Of a DNA stretch of 64,000 bases, positions 63,758 to 64,000 are shown in pieces. A program made the translations under genes and the position numbers. The DNA is from an uncultured Clostridia bacterium (GTDB lineage: Bacteria > Bacillota > Clostridia > Christensenellales > Borkfalkiaceae). The notes beneath the pieces were generated by a model. It saw nothing but the letters and a program-made list of their open reading frames with translations, was not told the DNA's origin and did no database searches. The stretch lies in assembly GCA_944363395.1 (NCBI GenBank), contig CALVUC010000005.1, positions 1 to 64,000 of the forward strand, in the 5' to 3' direction. Numbering within the stretch: position 1 is the first letter of the stretch; each line of letters starts with the position of its first letter.

Positions 63758-64000
63758 ATGCCCCTATTGCACCCGACCCGAGAGCCCGACGCGCCGCAGG
63801 ACGACGCGCGCTTTCTGCCCTTTTCCGCCGCACAGCGCTGCCTCTTTGCCGCGGCAGGCGCTTCGCCCGCCGCGATCGAGATCGACCTCTCCCGCCGCAT
63901 CTGCGCCGCCGCGCTGCAGCGCGCCGCCGAAGCGGCATTCTCGCGCTATCCCTATCTGAACGCCGTCCTTTCGGAAGGGGAGGACGGGGTCTTACTGCGC
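63758..64000 (+). CDS. N-terminal part of a condensation/acyltransferase-like protein (partial)
   Basis: Only the first 81 residues are in the window. ATG 63758 follows GGAGG by six bases. The sequence reads FLPFSAAQRCLFAAAG, an IEIDLSRRI strand, then a helix and SRYPYLNAVLSEGEDG. This looks like the start of the alcohol acetyltransferase/condensation superfamily (PapA5-like), where a first strand-helix unit ends in a RYP.L motif; the catalytic HHxxxD would lie beyond the edge. Low certainty. Runs off the end of the window, no stop. Confidence 0.6.
   Translation, partial: MPLLHPTREPDAPQDDARFLPFSAAQRCLFAAAGASPAAIEIDLSRRICAAALQRAAEAAFSRYPYLNAVLSEGEDGVLLR

Overview
The window is a dense, visibly GC-rich stretch of chromosome from a Gram-positive bacterium of the Firmicutes/Clostridia type. 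Support for this: a Spo0A-family regulator, RNase Y, a YlbJ-like sporulation membrane protein, a PolC-type N-terminal region, YitT, the dgt-dnaG-rpoD order, and the conserved nrdR-ispG-(polC)-rimP-nusA-rnpM-ylxQ-infB-rbfA-nrnA-truB-ribF order. An archaeal-type ProRS and L-lactate dehydrogenase also fit an anaerobic gut Clostridia lineage. A placement in Christensenellales is only a guess. I see no phage, insertion sequence, CRISPR array, rRNA or tRNA. No gene-free stretch exceeds 300 bases; the longest are the ones on either side of spo0A.

Layout. 1-3683 (minus): proS, an ECF S-component-like membrane protein with a DUF4430 lipoprotein, and a DegV protein. 3868-8703 (mostly plus): a phosphohexomutase, transketolase, a nitroreductase, then a divergent XRE regulator/zinc-ribbon pair. 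8790-10900 (minus): rarA and a patatin lipase, divergent from a YlbJ-like gene. 11815-22819 (minus): thirteen close-packed genes from dgt to pheA (dgt, dnaG, rpoD, trmK, Nif3, DUF164 zinc ribbon, alr, folate cyclo-ligase, a membrane protein, rsmD, coaD, aroF, pheA). 22882-29326 (minus): patatin, ComEC-like MBL protein, aroC, aroB, aroE, aroQ, aroK, fabG, nearly all overlapping by 4-7 bases. 29498-30280 (plus): a YjdF-like membrane protein. 30359-34255 (minus): HAD phosphatase and MBL hydrolase, then pepP-efp-dtd. 34327-43071 (minus): the rimP to ribF translation/transcription operon, ending in a TIM-barrel gene. 43230-46262 (minus): nrdR, ispG and a PolC homologue lacking PHP and polymerase domains. 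46397-49691 (minus): ldh with malic enzyme, then YitT. 49862-50143 (plus): an 18-cysteine small protein. 50184-61427 (minus): rny, and an ftsK-rimO-pgsA-cinA-recA-nadE operon. 61652-63574 (minus): spo0A and cysK. 63758 onward (plus): the start of a possible acyltransferase.

How the genes work together. Most are housekeeping: information processing, cofactors (FAD, CoA, NAD, folate, isoprenoid) and a large part of the shikimate pathway (aroF, aroB, aroQ, aroE, aroK, aroC, then pheA; aroA is not here). The most unusual items are: a Spo0A whose receiver has Ser where the phosphorylated Asp should be, behind three 12-bp palindromes spaced exactly 21 bp; a polC locus reduced to an OB-fold plus exonuclease; a Cys-rich small protein with its own ribosome-binding site and terminator; a probable leaderless pepP mRNA; and several promoters whose -10 box sits inside an inverted repeat.
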